Of a stretch of DNA of 28,415 nt, positions 8,513 to 17,827 are shown piece by piece. The position numbers were made by a program, and so were the translations under genes. Origin of the DNA: an uncultured Plesiomonas sp. (GTDB taxonomy: Bacteria > Pseudomonadota > Gammaproteobacteria > Enterobacterales > CAMTGL01); assembly GCA_947071955.1 (NCBI GenBank), contig CAMTGL010000003.1:1-28415 (forward strand), read 5' to 3'. The notes under the pieces are model-generated. The model was given only the letters and a program-made list of their open reading frames with translations, did not search any database and had not been told where the DNA came from. The first letter of the stretch is position 1. Every line of letters begins with the position of its first letter.

Positions 8513-9685
8513 ATGGATTTAGAGCAGAGATCGTTACCGGACACCCAACCTTTGGTCATTGGTATTGTTGCGGGGGAGACCTCGGGCGATATTTTGGGTG
8601 CTGGATTAATCAGGGCATTGCGTCAGCAACACCCTGAGGCACGTTTTGTCGGTATTGCTGGCCCGCGCATGCAAGCGGAAGGCTGTGAAAGCTGGTTTGA
8701 TATGGAAGAACTGGCCATCATGGGGCTGGTTGAAGTGCTCAAACATTTGCCACGGTTGTTGAAGATCCGGCATAGCTTGATTGAGAAGTTTACTCAGTTG
8801 CAGCCCGATGTCTTTGTTGGCATTGATGCCCCTGATTTTAATATTGGCCTTGAGTTAAAACTCAAGCAGCGTGGTATTAAGACCGTGCATTATGTCAGCC
8901 CGTCGGTCTGGGCATGGCGACAAAATCGGATATTTAAAATTGCGAAGGCCACCGATTTGGTATTGGCATTTTTACCGTTTGAGAAAGCCTTTTACGATCG
9001 CTTTAATGTTCCTTGTCAATTTATTGGCCATACCATGGCCGATTCAATGCCACTTGATCCGGATAAGAGTGCCGCGCGTGCCGTATTGGGTCTTGACCCT
9101 GCTGCATCAGTGTTGGCTATTTTACCAGGCAGCCGTGGCAGTGAAATCGAAATGCTGGCTGAGCCGTTTTTGCAGACGGCTCAGCGTTTACAAGCGTTAC
9201 GGCCTGATTTGCAGATTTTAGTGCCACTGGTAAACCGCAAAAGACGTGAGCAGTTTTTGGCATTAAAAGCTGAAATCGCCCCCGACTTAACCCTGACGCT
9301 GCTCGACGGGCAAGCACGTGATGCGATGACGGCGGCCGATGCCACTTTGCTGGCATCAGGGACGGCAGCGCTAGAGTGTATGTTGGCAAAATCGCCGATG
9401 GTTGTGGCGTATCGGGTCAAACCGCTGACTTATTGGTTGGCTAAAAAAATGGTGAAGACCGAGTTTGTGTCATTGCCTAATTTATTGGCTGGTAAAAAAA
9501 TTGTGCCGGAGCTGATTCAGGAAGATTGCACGGTTGAACGTTTAACCGCCAAATTGGGCATGTTGTTGTCACAAGATAACCGTTGTCTCAAGCGGATGTT
9601 CCGTGAGTTTCATCAGACTATCCGTTGCGATGCTGATAAGCAGGCAGCCAATGCAGTTTTAGCGTTAGTGAATAAAAATGACTGA
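8513..9685 (+). CDS. lpxB: Lipid-A-disaccharide synthase LpxB
   Basis: Family 19 glycosyltransferase that joins lipid X and UDP-2,3-diacylglucosamine into the beta-1,6 tetraacyl disaccharide on the inner face of the inner membrane. The 390-residue product carries the N-terminal VIGIVAGETSGDILGAGLI block, the PSVWAWR segment and the LPGSRGSEIE nucleotide-binding block, as in E. coli. It starts 6 bases after the lpxA stop. Its last 8 bases overlap the start of rnhB, so translation of the two is probably coupled. Confidence 0.97.
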   Translation: MDLEQRSLPDTQPLVIGIVAGETSGDILGAGLIRALRQQHPEARFVGIAGPRMQAEGCESWFDMEELAIMGLVEVLKHLPRLLKIRHSLIEKFTQLQPDVFVGIDAPDFNIGLELKLKQRGIKTVHYVSPSVWAWRQNRIFKIAKATDLVLAFLPFEKAFYDRFNVPCQFIGHTMADSMPLDPDKSAARAVLGLDPAASVLAILPGSRGSEIEMLAEPFLQTAQRLQALRPDLQILVPLVNRKRREQFLALKAEIAPDLTLTLLDGQARDAMTAADATLLASGTAALECMLAKSPMVVAYRVKPLTYWLAKKMVKTEFVSLPNLLAGKKIVPELIQEDCTVERLTAKLGMLLSQDNRCLKRMFREFHQTIRCDADKQAANAVLALVNKND

Positions 9686-10271
9686 TCTCTTTGTTTATCC
9701 AAAAGCGGATTTGATTGCCGGTGTTGATGAAGTTGGGCGCGGCCCTTTGGTGGGCGCAGTGGTGACTGCCGCTGTTATTCTTGATCCCAAAAACCCGATT
9801 GCAGGCTTGGCCGATTCGAAAAAACTCTCTGAAAAGAAACGCTTGGCGCTGTACGATGAAATAATAGAAAAAGCGCTGGCATGGAGTTTAGGCCGAGCTG
9901 AACCGCATGAAATTGATGAGCTGAATATTTTGCATGCCACTATGCTGGCAATGCAGCGTGCAGTGGCCGGACTATCTATTCAGCCTGATTGTGTACTGAT
10001 TGATGGCAACCGCTGCCCACACCTGCCGATGCCGGCGCATGCGGTGGTGAAAGGGGATAGCAAGGTCGCCGAGATTAGTGCCGCTTCTATTTTGGCTAAA
10101 GTAACCCGAGATCGTGAAATGCAGGCATTAGATCTGCGTTATCCGCAGTATGGTTTTGCCCAGCATAAGGGATACCCTACCGCAGAACATTTGCGGTTAC
10201 TTTCTGAACACGGTGCTACCGATGAGTACCGCCGCAGTTTTGCGCCGGTAAAGCGGGTGTTGGGCTTGTAA
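9678..10271 (+). CDS. rnhB: Ribonuclease HII
   Basis: Type 2 RNase H that nicks 5' of ribonucleotides embedded in DNA, starting ribonucleotide excision repair, and cuts RNA in RNA/DNA hybrids. The 197-residue product has the metal-binding DEVGRGPL block with Asp17 and Glu18, the CVLIDGN Asp, and the KGDSKVAEISAASILAKVTRD block. These supply the DEDD active site. It overlaps lpxB by 8 bases. About 104 bases separate it from dnaE, which has its own strong ribosome site. Confidence 0.96.
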   Translation: MTDLFVYPKADLIAGVDEVGRGPLVGAVVTAAVILDPKNPIAGLADSKKLSEKKRLALYDEIIEKALAWSLGRAEPHEIDELNILHATMLAMQRAVAGLSIQPDCVLIDGNRCPHLPMPAHAVVKGDSKVAEISAASILAKVTRDREMQALDLRYPQYGFAQHKGYPTAEHLRLLSEHGATDEYRRSFAPVKRVLGL

Positions 10272-10375
10272 AGGTGATTTAACGTTACCTGTTTGTGCCT
10301 TTTGCCGGTGTTGGTGCTGTTAGTTTGTTTTGATCCCTCTGTATTTTTCAAAATTTCCGCAAGGAGTGTTTCCTG

Positions 10376-13300
10376 ATGGCGCAACCCCGCTTTGTCCATT
10401 TACGGGTTCACAGTGATTACTCCATGATTGACGGGTTGTCTAAAACAGTCCCGTTAGTGAAAAAAGCTGCCGCACTGAATATGCCGGCACTGGGTATTAC
10501 CGATTTTACCAACCTGTGTGGCCTTGTGAAATTTTATGGCGCGGCACACGGGGCGGGTGTAAAGCCGATTATTGGCGCTGATTTTTTACTGCATAACCCA
10601 CTGCTTGGGGATGAGCTCAGCGAGCTTACTGTGCTTGCGGCCAATAATACGGGCTATCAAAATCTGACGTTACTGATCTCACAGGCATACCAGCGTGGTT
10701 ATGTGCAAAATAGCCCTGTGATTGATCGTGACTGGTTAGTTGATTTAAACGAAGGTCTGATCCTGCTATCCGGTGCCCGTCAGGGCGATGTGGGAAAATC
10801 ACTGCTGCGTGATAATCAGGTCTTAGTGGATGAGTGTGTTGCGTTTTATCAAACCTATTTCCCCGACCGTTATTACCTTGAGCTGATCCGTACCGGTCGG
10901 CCGGATGAAGAGAGTTATCTGCATTTTGCCGTAGAGTTGGCGGCTGAGAAAGGGTTGCCGGTTGTAGCGACCAATGATGTGCGGATCATCAGCCCCGATT
11001 TTTTTGATGCGCATGAAATTCGCGTGGCCATTCACGATGGTTATACGCTTGATGATCCTAAGCGGCCTAAAAAATACAGTTCACAGCAATATCTGCGAAC
11101 TGAAGAGGAGATGTGTGCGCTGTTTGCCGATATCCCTCAGGCGCTAGAGAACTCGGTTGAAATCGCCAAGCGCTGTAATGTCACGGTACGTTTAGGCGAA
11201 TATTTTCTGCCACAATTTCCGACCGGAGATATGAGTACCGAAGATTTTCTGGTGCTTAAATCGCGCGAAGGTCTGGAAGAGCGATTAGCTTTCTTGTTTC
11301 CCGACCCGAAAACCCGTGCCGAGCGCCGGCCTGAGTATGATGAGCGTTTGCAAATTGAGCTCGATGTTATCAACCAGATGGGGTTTCCCGGTTACTTTTT
11401 GATTGTGATGGAGTTTATCCAGTGGTCAAAAGATAACGGTATTCCGGTTGGCCCTGGCCGTGGTTCAGGGGCGGGTTCGCTGGTGGCGTATGCGCTGAGT
11501 ATTACCGATCTTGATCCGCTGGAATTTGATCTGCTGTTCGAGCGTTTTTTGAACCCTGAGCGTGTTTCCATGCCCGACTTTGATGTCGATTTTTGTATGG
11601 ATAAGCGCGATCAGGTGATTGATCATGTTGCCGAAATGTATGGTCGCGAAGCGGTATCGCAAATTATTACGTTCGGTACGATGGCGGCCAAAGCGGTTAT
11701 TCGTGATGTAGGGCGAGTACTCGGCCACCCGTATGGTTTTGTTGATCGCATCTCAAAATTAGTGCCGCCAGATCCGGGAATGACACTGGAAAAAGCCTTT
11801 GAAGCTGAGCCACAGCTACAAGAGGTGTACGATGCCGATGAAGAGGTTCGTGCGCTGATTGACATGGCCCGTAAGCTCGAAGGGGTGACCCGCAATGCCG
11901 GTAAACATGCCGGTGGTGTGGTGATTGCACCAACCAAAATCACTGACTTTTCACCGCTGTATTGTGATTCGGAAGGGAATCATCCGGTTACTCAGTTTGA
12001 TAAAAATGATGTGGAGTATGCCGGCTTAGTCAAGTTTGACTTTTTGGGGCTGCGCACGTTAACCATCATTAACTGGGCGCTGGAGATGATTAACCCGCGC
12101 CTTGAGAAAGAGGGGTTCCCTCCCGTTGATATTACGGCTATCCCGCTAACGGATCAGCCCTCTTTTGACCTGTTACAACGCTCGGAGACAACAGCGGTAT
12201 TCCAGCTTGAATCTCGCGGGATGAAAGATCTGATTAAGCGTTTAAAGCCTGACTGCTTTGAGGATATGATCGCTCTGGTGGCACTGTTCCGCCCAGGCCC
12301 GTTACAGTCGGGGATGGTGGATAACTTTATTGACCGTAAACATGGCCGTGAAGCGATATCCTACCCTGATGTTGAATGGCAGCATGAATCACTGCAACCG
12401 ATTCTTGACCCAACTTACGGCATTATCCTGTATCAAGAGCAGGTTATGCAGATTGCGCAAACACTCTCTGGCTATACGCTGGGTGGTGCAGATATGTTGC
12501 GCCGAGCGATGGGTAAGAAAAAGCCTGAGGAGATGGCCAAGCAGCGCGGCACGTTCAAAGAGGGTGCTGAGAACAACGGTGTTGACGGCGAACTCTCTAT
12601 GAAGATCTTTGACTTGGTAGAGAAATTTGCCGGTTATGGATTTAACAAATCACACTCCGCTGCTTATGCACTGGTGTCATACCAGACATTATGGTTAAAA
12701 ACGCACTATCCGGCTGAGTTTATGGCAGCAGTAATGACTGCCGATATGGACAATACCGATAAAATTGTCGGTTTAGTCGAAGAGTGCCGCCGGATGGGGC
12801 TGAAGATCTTATCGCCTGATGTTAATAGCGGCCATTACCGTTTTCACGTCAACCCTGAAGGTGAGGTGGTGTATGGTATTGGCGCGGTAAAAGGGGTGGG
12901 TGAAGGCCCGATTGAGGCGATTGTTGAAGCGCGTAATCAGGGGGGGTATTTCAAAGACTTATTTGATTTTTGTGCCCGTGTTGATGTCAAACGGATTAAT
13001 CGCCGCATTCTGGAGAAACTGATTTTATCCGGCGCAATGGATCGACTTGGCCCGCATCGTGCAGCGTTGATGGCGACGCTTGCCGAAGCGTTAAAAGCAG
13101 CCGATCAGCATGCCAAAGCCGAAGCTCTGGGGCAGGTTGATATGTTCGGTGTGTTGGCTGATGCTCCCGAGCAGGTGGAGAAAGCCTACGCGAATGTACC
13201 GGTTTGGCCTGATCAGGTGTGGCTTGAGGGTGAGCGTGAAACGCTGGGGTTGTATCTGACCGGACACCCTATCACCCAATATCTGAAAGAAATTGAGCGG

Positions 13301-13855
13301 TATGTACCGGCGCGCTTAAAAGACATGGTAGCCTCACCGCGTGGACAGGTAACTTCTGCCGCCGGTTTGGTGGTTGCCGCGCGGGTGATGACGACCAAGC
13401 GTGGATCACGCATTGGCCTGTTAACACTCGATGATCGTTCCGGCCGTTTAGAAGTAATGCTCTACTCTGATGCGTTAGATAAGTATCAACAGCTGATAGA
13501 AAAAGATAAAATTCTGATTGTGACCGGACAGGTCAGCTTTGATGACTACTCTGGCGGACTTAGAATGACGGCCAGGGAAGTACTGGATATCGGCGAGGCG
13601 CGGGAAAAATACATTCGCAGCCTTGCTATCTCGCTGACAGACAGGCAAATTGATGACCAGTTTTTCAGCCGTTTCCGGCAGGCATTGGAGCCACACCGCG
13701 CCGGAAGTGTGCCGGTCAATATCTATTACCAGCGGGACGATGCACAGGCCCGTTTACGTTTGGGTACTGAATGGCGTGTAACACCATCCGATCAACTGTT
13801 GCTTAGCCTGCGTACGCTGGTTGGGTCTGAACAGGTCGAGCTGGAGTTTGACTAG
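10376..13855 (+). CDS. dnaE: DNA polymerase III alpha subunit
   Basis: Catalytic subunit of the replicative polymerase holoenzyme. The 1159-residue product is within one residue of E. coli DnaE. In order it shows the N-terminal PHP domain (FVHLRVHSDYSMIDGLSKT), then the palm with catalytic Asp401 and Asp403 in MPDFDVDF and Asp555 in VKFDFLGLRTL (same numbering as E. coli). The GPGRGSGAGSLVAYAL block, the fingers, a helix-hairpin-helix region, an OB fold at about residues 990-1080 and the tau-binding C terminus follow. ATG 10376 has AAGGAG at 10361-10366. accA begins 13 bases after the stop, as in E. coli. Confidence 0.98.
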   Translation: MAQPRFVHLRVHSDYSMIDGLSKTVPLVKKAAALNMPALGITDFTNLCGLVKFYGAAHGAGVKPIIGADFLLHNPLLGDELSELTVLAANNTGYQNLTLLISQAYQRGYVQNSPVIDRDWLVDLNEGLILLSGARQGDVGKSLLRDNQVLVDECVAFYQTYFPDRYYLELIRTGRPDEESYLHFAVELAAEKGLPVVATNDVRIISPDFFDAHEIRVAIHDGYTLDDPKRPKKYSSQQYLRTEEEMCALFADIPQALENSVEIAKRCNVTVRLGEYFLPQFPTGDMSTEDFLVLKSREGLEERLAFLFPDPKTRAERRPEYDERLQIELDVINQMGFPGYFLIVMEFIQWSKDNGIPVGPGRGSGAGSLVAYALSITDLDPLEFDLLFERFLNPERVSMPDFDVDFCMDKRDQVIDHVAEMYGREAVSQIITFGTMAAKAVIRDVGRVLGHPYGFVDRISKLVPPDPGMTLEKAFEAEPQLQEVYDADEEVRALIDMARKLEGVTRNAGKHAGGVVIAPTKITDFSPLYCDSEGNHPVTQFDKNDVEYAGLVKFDFLGLRTLTIINWALEMINPRLEKEGFPPVDITAIPLTDQPSFDLLQRSETTAVFQLESRGMKDLIKRLKPDCFEDMIALVALFRPGPLQSGMVDNFIDRKHGREAISYPDVEWQHESLQPILDPTYGIILYQEQVMQIAQTLSGYTLGGADMLRRAMGKKKPEEMAKQRGTFKEGAENNGVDGELSMKIFDLVEKFAGYGFNKSHSAAYALVSYQTLWLKTHYPAEFMAAVMTADMDNTDKIVGLVEECRRMGLKILSPDVNSGHYRFHVNPEGEVVYGIGAVKGVGEGPIEAIVEARNQGGYFKDLFDFCARVDVKRINRRILEKLILSGAMDRLGPHRAALMATLAEALKAADQHAKAEALGQVDMFGVLADAPEQVEKAYANVPVWPDQVWLEGERETLGLYLTGHPITQYLKEIERYVPARLKDMVASPRGQVTSAAGLVVAARVMTTKRGSRIGLLTLDDRSGRLEVMLYSDALDKYQQLIEKDKILIVTGQVSFDDYSGGLRMTAREVLDIGEAREKYIRSLAISLTDRQIDDQFFSRFRQALEPHRAGSVPVNIYYQRDDAQARLRLGTEWRVTPSDQLLLSLRTLVGSEQVELEFD

Positions 13856-13868
13856 GACAAACATAATT

Positions 13869-14828
13869 ATGAGTCTGAATTTTCTGGATTTCGAACAGCC
13901 GATTGCCGAATTGGAAGCTAAAATTGATTCGCTTCGCTCGGTAAATCGCCAAAATGAAAAAATGGATTTTGATCTTGATGATGAAATCCGCCGCTTACAG
14001 GAAAAAAGCATAGAGCTGACCCGTAAGATTTTTGCTGATTTAGGTGCATGGCAGGTTGCGCAACTGGCTCGCCACCCTCGTCGCCCTTATACGCTTGATT
14101 ATATTGAGCATATTTTTACCGAATTTGATGAATTGGCCGGAGATCGGGCTTTTGCTGATGATAAGGCGATTGTCGGCGGGATTGCGCGCTTAAATGATCG
14201 TCCGGTGATGGTTATTGGCCATCAAAAAGGGCGTGAGACAAAAGAGAAAATTCGCCGTAACTTCGGTATGCCGGCACCGGAAGGTTATCGTAAAGCGCTG
14301 CGCCTGATGCAGATGGCTGAGCGTTTTAATCTGCCGATTATCACCTTTATTGATACGCCGGGTGCTTATCCGGGCGTGGGCGCAGAAGAGCGCGGTCAGT
14401 CAGAGGCGATTGCACATAACCTGAAAGTGATGTCAACGCTGAAAGTACCGGTTATCTGTACGGTGATCGGTGAAGGCGGTTCAGGTGGCGCACTGGCTAT
14501 CGGGGTGGGTGATAAAGTGAATATGCTGCAATACAGCACTTATTCAGTGATCTCCCCAGAAGGTTGTGCTTCTATTTTGTGGAAAAGTGCCGATAAAGCA
14601 CCTTTAGCGGCTGAAGCGATGGGCATTACTGCGCCACGTCTGCATGAGCTGGGTTTGGTTGACAGTGTGATCCCCGAGCCTCTCGGTGCGGCACACCGTG
14701 ATGTTCCGGCGATGGCCGAAGCGTTGCGTGCGCAGTTGGCGCAGGATTTATCAGATCTTGATGTGCTAGATACCGAAATGCTGCTCGATCGTCGTTATCA
14801 CCGTTTGATGAATTACGGTTACTGTTGA
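13869..14828 (+). CDS. accA: Acetyl-CoA carboxylase carboxyltransferase subunit alpha
   Basis: With AccD this forms the carboxyltransferase that moves CO2 from carboxybiotin to acetyl-CoA, giving malonyl-CoA for fatty acid synthesis. The 319-residue protein equals the E. coli length, beginning MSLNFLDFEQPIAELEAKID. It has the crotonase-fold blocks FIDTPGAYPGVGAEERGQ and GEGGSGGALAIGVGD. The in-frame start at 13821 lies inside dnaE, so ATG 13869 is preferred; AGGA at the dnaE stop serves as ribosome site. It is the last gene of the long cluster and is followed by an intrinsic terminator. Confidence 0.97.
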   Translation: MSLNFLDFEQPIAELEAKIDSLRSVNRQNEKMDFDLDDEIRRLQEKSIELTRKIFADLGAWQVAQLARHPRRPYTLDYIEHIFTEFDELAGDRAFADDKAIVGGIARLNDRPVMVIGHQKGRETKEKIRRNFGMPAPEGYRKALRLMQMAERFNLPIITFIDTPGAYPGVGAEERGQSEAIAHNLKVMSTLKVPVICTVIGEGGSGGALAIGVGDKVNMLQYSTYSVISPEGCASILWKSADKAPLAAEAMGITAPRLHELGLVDSVIPEPLGAAHRDVPAMAEALRAQLAQDLSDLDVLDTEMLLDRRYHRLMNYGYC

Positions 14829-14874
14829 TGGCATTACGGCCTGTGGTAACAGGGTATTACCAGTGATACACAAG

Positions 14875-14900
14875 AATGGCGGCAGTATGCCGCCATTTTT
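14875..14900 (+). terminator. Intrinsic terminator after accA
   Basis: A 10-base perfect stem AATGGCGGCA / TGCCGCCATT (14875-14884, 14888-14897) with a GTA loop runs into TTTTT. It lies 46 bases after the accA stop and closes the uppS-accA cluster before cadC. Confidence 0.9.
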
Positions 14901-14941
14901 ACAGCTCATGATCGAGCACATAACATACGTGAAGTGACATT

Positions 14942-14997
14942 TATATCAAGGAAAGTACGTTTTTCTCAATTTTGTTTGATATAGGAAGTTTTTCTCA
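14942..14997. promoter_or_regulatory. Repeats in the cadC upstream region
   Basis: A 10-base direct repeat GTTTTTCTCA occurs at 14959-14968 and 14988-14997, 29 bases apart. An inverted pair TATATCAA (14942-14949) / TTGATATA (14976-14983) is interleaved with it. All lie in AT-rich DNA 69-124 bases before the cadC start, where its promoter and any operator should be. No protein can be named from the sequence. I see no convincing -35/-10 pair. Confidence 0.45.
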
Positions 14998-15065
14998 TAT
15001 CGAAAGCGTGTTAGCCTTGCAACCTCAAAATTTTGCGCTGATAGCATGAAACCACATTCCTTATA

Positions 15066-16787
15066 ATGCGAGATCAATCTTACCGAGTGGGTGAGTGGCT
15101 AGTTTCTGCCGCCGATAATAAATTAGTCCGTGAAGATCGGGTTTTGGTGGTTGAACCACGACTCGTGGATATGCTTTGCTATTTTTCCGCTCATCCGGGG
15201 GAAGTGCTGAGCCGCGATGAGCTGATTGATAATGTCTGGACGCGCAATATTGTCACCCCACATGTGGTAACCCAGTGCATTTCAGAGCTGCGTAAAAGCC
15301 TGAAAGATGGCCGTGCCGATGCGCCTGAATATATTATGACCGTGCCTAAGCGTGGTTATCGCCTTGTTGCACCTGTCACTGTGTGTATGTCGTATGATCG
15401 CTTAGATGGCAGTTTTGACAGCAGCTTTGAACCCACCGGTGAAATGCGAGCTGACAGTATGCTCGATACCCGTGATTTACTGACAACACCACTCTCTTCG
15501 GTCAATATGACATCCGCGATGATACTTGGTCAGCACAGTGAGGCTGTGCCGAGTACTGAGAGTGTTGTAGACCTCCATAAAATCAGCGAGATGCAGACGC
15601 AGATGGGAAGCGGATATTCTGCGGACTCATCCGTGAATGTGGCTGACAGTGTGGCAAATGACCGAACGACTGCGCAGCTAGCAAGTCATCCGGTAGGGGA
15701 TGCGAGCGCTGTTGTGTCAGTGCCCTCTTCGGTAGGGTGGAAAGTGGCGTTTATCTCTTTGTTATTGGCGGTGCTTGCCGGATTATCGGCCTATTTTTTG
15801 TATCCTGCTCGGCAGGGTGCGCCGTTGTTGATGAATCCGAATGACATTGAGATCCAGTGGATCTCTAATTCCGACACGCCGTGTGCCGAGAGTCAGGGGG
15901 CGATTAGCAGTGTTAACGGATTACTGTCACAGGCACTGAATAATTACAGTGTGTATACCGCGCACGATATGACCAATTATGTTGGCCACCGTTTACCTAC
16001 GGCAGGTAAAACGCTGTATGCACAGTTTGAGAATCAGCAGCATCACACTGCAACTCAATGTTTTTTGGCGATTTCTTTGGTTAACAATGCCACCAAAAAA
16101 ACATTGATGAGCAAACGGTATATTATTACCGAAACCAATTTGCTGACAGTGCAGGTTGATGTTATTAACCATGTATTCGCGGTGTTGGGGCTAGCTTCTC
16201 CGACAGGGTTGATTGATAGATTAGGCCGTGTTGCGCCGCAAGATGGTGATGCATTACGCCAGTATTATCATGCGCATCAGTTGCTGCAAAATGGCGATGT
16301 GGATTCTCTGCTGTCTGCGCGCGAGTTGTTACAGTCATTATTGAAGCGTTATCCGAAGTTTATTTATGCTGATGCTGAGTTGTTGCTGAATAATATGGTG
16401 CTGATGACGCTGCAACCGGCAGATAATTATGCTGAGCTACGTAACGATTTTAAAAAGCAGCTGGCGGCTTTGGTTGAGAATCCGGAGTTGCAGGGCAACC
16501 CGATTTTACTGCAGTTACAGGCGCTATTTCAGTTGATTAACGGTAATCTGGCCATGGCGCAGTCGTATGCTGAACAGGCGGTCAGGTTAGAGAAAAACTG
16601 GCTGTCGTATGTGATTTTGGGCAAGGTGTATGAGCTTGAAGGCTTATTTAGTGATGCTTCTGATGCCTATCTTTCTGCCTATAATCAGCAGCCAGGGTCT
16701 GGAACCTACTATTGGATTAAGTATGCGCTCTTCCAAAGTGATTTGAGTGCGGTGGCTTTTTATCTGAACAATGAGTCATACGAGTAA
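15066..16787 (+). CDS. cadC: Membrane-bound transcriptional activator CadC (ToxR-like)
   Basis: One-component regulator that activates cadBA at low pH when lysine is present and responds to cadaverine. The 573-residue product has an N-terminal OmpR/PhoB-type winged helix (residues 1-105; EPRLVDML, GEVLSRDELIDNVW, VVTQCISELRKSLKD, TVPKRGYRL). A linker follows, then one membrane segment at about 227-246, then a periplasmic sensor to the C terminus. The two periplasmic cysteines, 273 and 332, match the E. coli pair that forms a pH-linked disulfide. The C-terminal half aligns closely with E. coli CadC (LLGKVYE-type, DAYLSAYN). It is about 60 residues longer than E. coli CadC, almost all in the Ser/Thr/Asp-rich linker at 106-224. 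It faces the same way as cadBA, 1.1 kb upstream. Confidence 0.95.
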   Translation: MRDQSYRVGEWLVSAADNKLVREDRVLVVEPRLVDMLCYFSAHPGEVLSRDELIDNVWTRNIVTPHVVTQCISELRKSLKDGRADAPEYIMTVPKRGYRLVAPVTVCMSYDRLDGSFDSSFEPTGEMRADSMLDTRDLLTTPLSSVNMTSAMILGQHSEAVPSTESVVDLHKISEMQTQMGSGYSADSSVNVADSVANDRTTAQLASHPVGDASAVVSVPSSVGWKVAFISLLLAVLAGLSAYFLYPARQGAPLLMNPNDIEIQWISNSDTPCAESQGAISSVNGLLSQALNNYSVYTAHDMTNYVGHRLPTAGKTLYAQFENQQHHTATQCFLAISLVNNATKKTLMSKRYIITETNLLTVQVDVINHVFAVLGLASPTGLIDRLGRVAPQDGDALRQYYHAHQLLQNGDVDSLLSARELLQSLLKRYPKFIYADAELLLNNMVLMTLQPADNYAELRNDFKKQLAALVENPELQGNPILLQLQALFQLINGNLAMAQSYAEQAVRLEKNWLSYVILGKVYELEGLFSDASDAYLSAYNQQPGSGTYYWIKYALFQSDLSAVAFYLNNESYE

Positions 16788-16950
16788 TTTCAGTATGCGA
16801 GGGCGCGGTTGGTGATGAACTACGCTATGTATTTTTTACTGTTATTTTGCTGATTGTAATGTTCAGATGTGGATGTGCTGTTTTTGATTTATCCCTCATT
16901 ATTTGCTGTGTTCTCTCTTTTTCTTTCCCTCCTTTAGTGTGGCTTTTTTC

Positions 16951-16992
16951 ATAACTCATAACTCATAACTCATAACTCATAACTCATAACTG
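16951..16992. repeat. Heptamer tandem repeat (ATAACTC)x6
   Basis: Five exact copies of ATAACTC plus a sixth with a final G, in the intergenic DNA 163 bases after cadC. Uninterrupted short tandem arrays like this can change copy number by slippage. No function is visible. Confidence 0.95.
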
Positions 16993-17084
16993 ATTATGCA
17001 CGATTGGTGTATCTGTGTTTATTATTTTAACGGTGATATGCATACAGATGTGCGGTTTATGTTATGTGTGTGCTTGAGAATGAG

Positions 17085-17103
17085 TATCTTGCAATGCAAG
17101 ATA
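17085..17103. repeat. Inverted repeat in cadC-cadB spacer
   Basis: Perfect 8-base arms TATCTTGC / GCAAGATA around AAT. It is compatible with a protein-binding palindrome or small hairpin. There is no T run, so it is not a clear terminator. Confidence 0.6.
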
Positions 17104-17411
17104 TGCGGTTTTATTTAGTCAATAGTGTATCTGCTGACAACCGGATTGATGCTTTTTTGGTATGGGATATGTCGTTCTATTGCTCTGTGCTGATGAGGAT
17201 TTATCTAAGCAATATAAATATTATCAAGATATTTATATGCGCTTAAAATACGTTCGTTTCTATCTTGCGCGGTTTGTGTCTAAATATATCAAGTGTGTGT
17301 GCCTTATTACGCTTTTTTGTTTGTTTTTACATTGTGAAATTCTTATCAACTCATTGATTTTATTTTATTAATTCTTGATTTTCGCTGCCTTTATTGGTTA
17401 TTGGTTACATT

Positions 17412-17427
17412 TTGACATGAGGGTCAA
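17412..17427. repeat. Inverted repeat TTGAC-N6-GTCAA with a nearby partial copy
   Basis: TTGAC at 17412-17416 and GTCAA at 17423-17427 form a palindrome with a 6-base centre. TTGACATGAGGG at 17412-17423 recurs as TTGATGTGAGGG at 17450-17461 (10 of 12 bases), 38 bases downstream. It is operator-like, but the binder is unknown. Confidence 0.45.
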
Positions 17428-17578
17428 GAGGTACTCTTTGTGTCATTTCTTGATGTGAGGGAAGAAGTTTAGTTTTACTTTAGGACTTTCTTTCGCTCGA
17501 TAGATATATTTATCCCACAAAATAGCTCGGCAGCGATTAAGCAGTATTTATCGACGCTTGATTTTTTCGCCAGCCTGA

Positions 17579-17603
17579 AAATACAAATGCTAAATACAAA
17601 TGC
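17579..17603. repeat. Tandem duplication of AAATACAAATGC
   Basis: Two exact 12-base copies (17579-17590 and 17592-17603) separated by one T, about 310 bases before the cadB start. Possible paired activator site or simple duplication. Confidence 0.7.
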
Positions 17604-17695
17604 ATTGTTGCTTAGGTGAATAGGTCTGTTTTGTTAAGGTGCTAAAACGTAATGTCAGCTTGAAAAAAGTCATCTCAATGAGCAGTGCTAAATTG

Positions 17696-17717
17696 CGTGC
17701 TGTAATCGTGCTGTAAT
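17696..17717. repeat. Tandem duplication of CGTGCTGTAAT
   Basis: Two exact, directly adjacent 11-base copies (17696-17706, 17707-17717), about 200 bases before cadB. The period is close to one DNA helical turn, so proteins bound to both would lie on the same face. Confidence 0.7.
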
Positions 17718-17827
17718 AAAGATAGATGAGTGGGATATTACGTTTATTCAACTTTATAGAGCTTATTTAATAGAAAGAGTACTGCAGGCTGATGTGGTTC
17801 ACGATGATGCCATATCAGTAAAGTAGT

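Noticed and set aside
15061..15067. TATAAT-like sequence at the cadC start as a -10 box
   Set aside because: It overlaps the cadC start codon itself and could not produce the leader needed for translation from 15066.
17064..17371. Two small overlapping ORFs of 60 and 69 codons in the cadC-cadB spacer
   Set aside because: They lie in different overlapping frames, lack Shine-Dalgarno sequences, and are rich in Ile, Leu, Phe, Tyr and Cys as expected from random AT-rich DNA.
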